A stretch of DNA of 64,000 nucleotides from Salvia splendens (lineage: Eukaryota > Streptophyta > Magnoliopsida > Lamiales > Lamiaceae), in contig NC_056032.1 in assembly GCF_004379255.2 (NCBI RefSeq), forward strand, positions 31,965,322 through 32,029,321, in the 5' to 3' direction. The notes beneath the pieces were generated by a model that ran no database searches, was not told where the DNA came from, and worked only from the letters and a program-made list of their open reading frames with translations. Made by a program: the position numbers and the translations under genes. Positions 60,541 to 64,000 of the stretch are shown piece by piece. Each line of letters opens with the position of its first letter. The stretch's first letter is position 1.

Positions 60541-60918
60541 GTGTTTCAGGGACGATACTGTCCATATTCGGAGGGAGGCGGAGGGGGAGAGTGAGTGAGG
60601 CGGAGGGGGAGAGGATTAATGAGAGAGAGTGGATGAATGAGAGAGAGTGAAGGAGGTAGAATGAATCGAGAGTGAGAGGGAGTTGACTCAAACCCTAATG
60701 GGTTTTCAATTTGCCTTTTTTTTAATGTACATAATGGCAGTTTTTGTAAAATTTGCTAAACATTAGGGATAATTTTGATGTCTAAAAATGGTAAGTGAGA
60801 AGAGTGACTCTTATTCGGGGACAGCCCGAAATGGAAAAGAGTGACTCAAATTGGGGGACGGAGGGAGTATTATTCTTTGCTATGTATCGGTAGTCCTATA
60901 GTCGGAAGTTGGATTTTA

Positions 60919-61600
60919 GAGCATCCACAATGGTGCGAATTCCCAGCGGAATTTCCCGCGGAATTCCCAAAAACACCTCCTGCCACGTCATAAGGAATTC
61001 TCACTGCACAGTGGTGGAATTCCCGAAGAAATTCTCACAATTACAAATTCACAAATTAAACAATTTTCGGAAGTAAGAAATTTACGTAATTAAATAGTCG
61101 ACACAAATAGGGAAAAATATTCCATTAATAAAAAGAATACGTTTCACCAAATTAAAAAAATACATTTCAATAATGCTTCACCCCCACATCAACAACGACC
61201 CCTCCGTTATCATACTTCTTCAATAATATCGTTATGGAGTCGAACATGGGCTTGTTTTTGGCGCTTGTCGGCGAATGTACGGACTTGATCGACATCGTCG
61301 TGGGGTATCCCCATGCGGACATTGCCAGTGGCCACGCCGTGGCTTGAACCCGCAGCATCAGCGTCCTCGTTGGTCCACTCAGTTAGTGCTGGACCTTCAT
61401 CTTCGACAATCATGTTGTGCATGATAATGCATGCGTACATGATGTTGGCGATGTTGTCAACATACCACAGTCGTGCGGGACCCTTCACTGCAGCCTATCA
61501 ACCCTGTAGCACTCCAAATGCCCGCTCCACATCCTTGCGCTCTGCCTCCTGACGTTGCGCAAAGTATATCTTCTTTTCATCTGTTGGGCACCTGATCTGA
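60919..61600 (-). mobile_element. PIF/Harbinger element C, truncated
   Basis: The end sequence GAGCATCCACAATGG follows TTA (60916-60918), as in elements A and B. The coding remnant is on the minus strand and the other end is missing; homology stops at about 61600 where copia gag sequence begins. Confidence 0.7.
61210..61595 (-). pseudogene. Harbinger transposase C-terminal remnant
   Basis: The minus strand encodes DEKKIYFAQRQEAERKDVER then AFGVLQ, two adjacent stops (TGA, TAG where Arg-Trp are expected), then KGPARLWYVDNIANIMYACI and IMHNMIVEDEGPAL down to NDIIEEV. It includes the region of the catalytic Glu (DVERAFG) and retains at its C-terminus the IMHNMIVEDEG block that is also found in element A. 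The N-terminal two-thirds are lost. Homologous to, but distinct from, element A. Confidence 0.85.
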
Positions 61601-61905
61601 ATCTGGTGCAACAATCAAACCAGAAAAGGGATTTTACTCCATACAATTCCAAGTTTGATTCAGCAGGTGGAAGAGGAGGATCAAGAAACCAGAGAGGAGG
61701 AAGATGTTGAAGAGGTTTTGACAGGGGAAACAACAAAGTGATCTGTCAGTTGTGTGATAAGCCAGGGCACACTGCAGCAAAATGTTGGCACAGGTTTGAG
61801 CAAAATTATGCTCCTCCATAGTCACAATTCAGAGGAGGTGCCCCAAATTAGCAGCAGGGGAGCAAAATTATGCTCCTCCATACCCTTCTTTAATGTCTAG
61901 CAATT
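61600..61905 (+). pseudogene. Ty1/copia gag fragment with zinc knuckle
   Basis: The plus strand reads LNLVQQSNQKRDFTPYNSKF, a Gly/Arg-rich stretch, an in-frame stop, then VICQLCDKPGHTAAKCWHRF, a CX2CX4HX4C nucleic-acid-binding knuckle typical of plant copia gag. A 60-bp tandem duplication carries gagcaaaattatgctcctcc twice (about 61798 and 61858). No LTRs or pol are nearby, so it is a fragment joined to the Harbinger remnant on one side and the AKR exons on the other. Confidence 0.8.
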
Positions 61906-61916
61906 TCTGTTTGCAG

Positions 61917-63655
61917 AATGGATACCGTCACATTGACTGTGCTCGAGCTTATAACAATGAGGAGGTAATGAAATTTTTTTCTGCAGCATATTTAAGAATC
62001 ATGATCAGCTTTTATTCAAGTCAAGGGTAAAGAACTGTGCTGCAGTTAATGGTGGTAGACTGGTAGGCAAATAATGATGGACATCATTTGTGAGAATTTT
62101 GCTTCTAAAATGTAGTATAAGCATTATGTTAAGGACGTGGTCCTTGCTTGTCACTATAACTCTACTCGCTCCTAAACAAAAATTTACTTTGAAGAAACAT
62201 AGAAAATAAATACCCATGCTTTGACATAGTCTTATATGCTCGTATTGAGACATGTAGGCATGATCCCTTTCTGTTCAAGAGTACTTATTCTAATATAGAA
62301 TACTGTAACGTACATGAGTCAGATGAAAGAAATTAATTATCTGTGTGAGTTATTTCCTTCTCAGATTGGGTTGGTTCTGAAGAAGCTGTTTGATGTTGGA
62401 GTTGTAAAGAGGGAAGATTTGTTTATTACCTCTAAACTCTGGTAAGTGTATGTTCAGATAAATAATATTTTTGGGATTTGTTTCTTTTTTATATGATATG
62501 AGATGGTGGACTGGTATATTCTTGATTAAGTCTGTTATTAATGCGAAAGATGAACCAATTTATTTTAATTAAACTCTCTTATAAATACTGCAGGTCTAGA
62601 GACCATGCTCCTGAAGATGTACCTGTTGGACTGAACAAAACGCTGGAAGAATTGCAGCTTGACTATGTTGATTTGTAGCTCGTAAGTTAAATTTTTAAGT
62701 TCAATCCATTCCTTACTGAAGCAAATGGGGTGTTTGGATCCATTGTTATATATCAACAGAATAATCAGTGTATGTGCTTCTTAGAGTTGATAATCAAACT
62801 TGTTCATTTGCAGATAATCAATCTGTTGGCTTTGCTCCCGAAAACCTTATACCTACTGATATTCCTGGCACATGGAAGGCGATGGAAGCGCTATATGATT
62901 CTGGTAAGGCCAGAGCTATTGGGTTAGCAACTTCTCCGTGAAAAAGTTGGGTGATCTGTTGGATGTAGCCAGTATTCCTCCTGCTGTCAATCAAGTGGAA
63001 TGCCATCCTTCATGGCAGCAGGCCAAATTGAGAGAATTTTGTAAATCCAAAGGAATTCACTTATCTGTGAGTGGATTTCTTAATTAATTTGATTGTTCAT
63101 ACTTGTTCAAGTTTTCTTCCCTTTGTAGATTTGTGGGGCTGATATTTTATTCATTATAGAACTACTATGCTTTATTTGACTTCAATTACTTATTGAGATG
63201 CCTAAACCCTAATTCTATAGCGGATGACTTATTTTCCAAATTCTCTGAAATCGAGCAGGCAAGTTCTCAAATTTCTGGTCAACTTCTATATAATTCACAT
63301 ATTTGTATATTTTGTTTGATACTGGATTTGGCAATAGTCTGTTGTTCAAACATTTATTGCTTCAGAGTGACCTGAATTTCTCCTATGCATCTTATGAATT
63401 TCATCTCACTTCATATCTATAGTGTAAACCAGATCCATCTCTAGATTCTAGAACTTGTATATGTTATGTGCCGTAAATATTTTTCCTTGGTTTATTGGAT
63501 CCTTCTTGTTTGAATACCTTACATGGCATGTAATAACATAAATCATCGTTGTTTTCTTGATGTTGCAGGCAAGATTGGTTAGAGGCACTTTTGCTGTCCA
63601 CGAAACACTCAGCCAGTACAGAACAGTTGAAGAACTGTGGGACGGCGAGGTTTGA
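61917..63655 (+). pseudogene. Aldo-keto reductase (AKR4C-type) pseudogene, missing first and a middle exon
   Basis: Exon remnants: 61917-61964 (NGYRHIDCARAYNNEE, with catalytic-region Asp and Tyr), 62365-62441 ([20 protein letters not shown]), 62594-62681 ([20 protein letters not shown], ending DL-stop-L where Tyr is expected), 62814-63066 ([18 protein letters not shown], then a one-base deletion near 62922-62925 and [20 protein letters not shown]), about 63208-63258 (LFSKFSEIEQ) and 63569-63655 (ARLVRGTFAVHETLSQYRTV, ending WDGEV). The family's N-terminal exon and the exon with the LGSPG-type loop and IPKS motif are absent. The intact enzyme would be a cytosolic NADPH-dependent aldehyde/ketone reductase. 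One stop, one frameshift and missing exons make it non-functional. Confidence 0.88.
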
Positions 63656-64000
63656 GTGAGCTCAGACAAATTAATGGAGTTGGTTGCTTATCAGTGCTAA
63701 GATTTACGAACTTATTCATGTTTTTTAATCAGTCCTTATATATTTAGTCCATCAAATGTGAACTGCGCTTGTCCAAACGGCAGGAGACCTTAAATAAGAA
63801 CCTATTGTTTTATCTTGCTCACATATATAATTACATTGAAGATAATTTTGAACATATCAATTCTGATATGCATACTTATTTTTATTCTTAATTAATTAGG
63901 ATTTGTTTAGCTTTTATTGATTTAATTTCTTAGATTTTATTTGATTTTTTTCAAAAGTTTAGTGGATGTATGATAATTTTGTTGGGACCTTCCGAAAAGA
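63656..64000. other. 3' flank of the AKR pseudogene
   Basis: AT-rich sequence up to the window edge. Nothing else was recognised. Confidence 0.4.

Larger units (their letters stand above)
57516..60867 (+). mobile_element. Complete mariner-like element (MLE), 3352 bp, with intact transposase
   Basis: TA target copies lie at 57514-57515 and 60868-60869. The terminal inverted repeats are CTCCCTCCGTCCCCCA followed by TTTcCAGTCACTCTTT (left) and CTCCCTCCGTCCCCCAATTTGAGTCACTCTTT (right, complement), so about 32 bp with few mismatches. The ends are those of the Stowaway MITEs in this window. Inside are a TATA box (57909-57916), a two-exon transposase (58010-59506), 3' subterminal tandem repeats (59600-59930) and a second tandem array (60355-60540). 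Confidence 0.93.

Overview
This window is plant nuclear DNA. It has intron-containing genes with GT-AG (and two GC-AG) introns, AT-rich spacers, plant-type LTR retrotransposons with tRNA-Met and tRNA-Asp primer sites, many Stowaway MITEs, PIF/Harbinger and mariner elements, and a tRNA-derived SINE. The gene families (tropinone-reductase-like SDR, LONESOME HIGHWAY-like bHLH, WAK-like kinase, CASP-like protein, AKR4C-type reductase) fit a eudicot. An asterid of the Lamiales is my guess only.

Layout. Positions 1-18.5 kb are almost entirely nested transposons. They comprise a hAT end whose transposase fragments are folded into two long hairpins; a SINE with a perfect 20-bp target duplication; a Stowaway MITE split by two (TA)n-flanked elements, one carrying a higher-order minisatellite; and a minus-strand gypsy element holding a young non-autonomous Tekay-like element and an old solo LTR. 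Positions 19.6-24.5 kb are a MITE split by a second MITE and by a non-autonomous Athila/Tat-like element. Positions 25-27.1 kb hold a hAT end and three more MITEs.

The first gene-rich part is 28.0-36.5 kb: a five-exon SDR gene on the plus strand converges on a ten-coding-exon LHW-like bHLH gene on the minus strand. Positions 37.3-50.5 kb are AT-rich spacer with two decayed Harbinger elements, one with only the transposase gene and one with only the Myb-like accessory gene. The second gene-rich part is 50.6-57.1 kb: a 74-residue conserved-looking small protein, a WAKL20-like receptor kinase on the plus strand, and a CASPL5B-like four-helix membrane protein on the minus strand. At 57.5-60.9 kb lies a complete mariner-like element with an apparently intact 471-residue DD39D transposase. 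Its termini match those of the Stowaway MITEs in the window, which makes it the best candidate for an active system here. Positions 60.9-63.7 kb are a patchwork pseudogene locus: Harbinger transposase tail, copia gag fragment and aldo-keto reductase exons.

The functional link I can see is between transposons: the mariner transposase could mobilise the Stowaway MITEs, and the two Harbinger copies hold complementary halves of a two-protein system. The host genes are not an operon or cluster and show no evident common pathway. All exon models were built by eye from splice sites, frame and family knowledge, without alignment tools.
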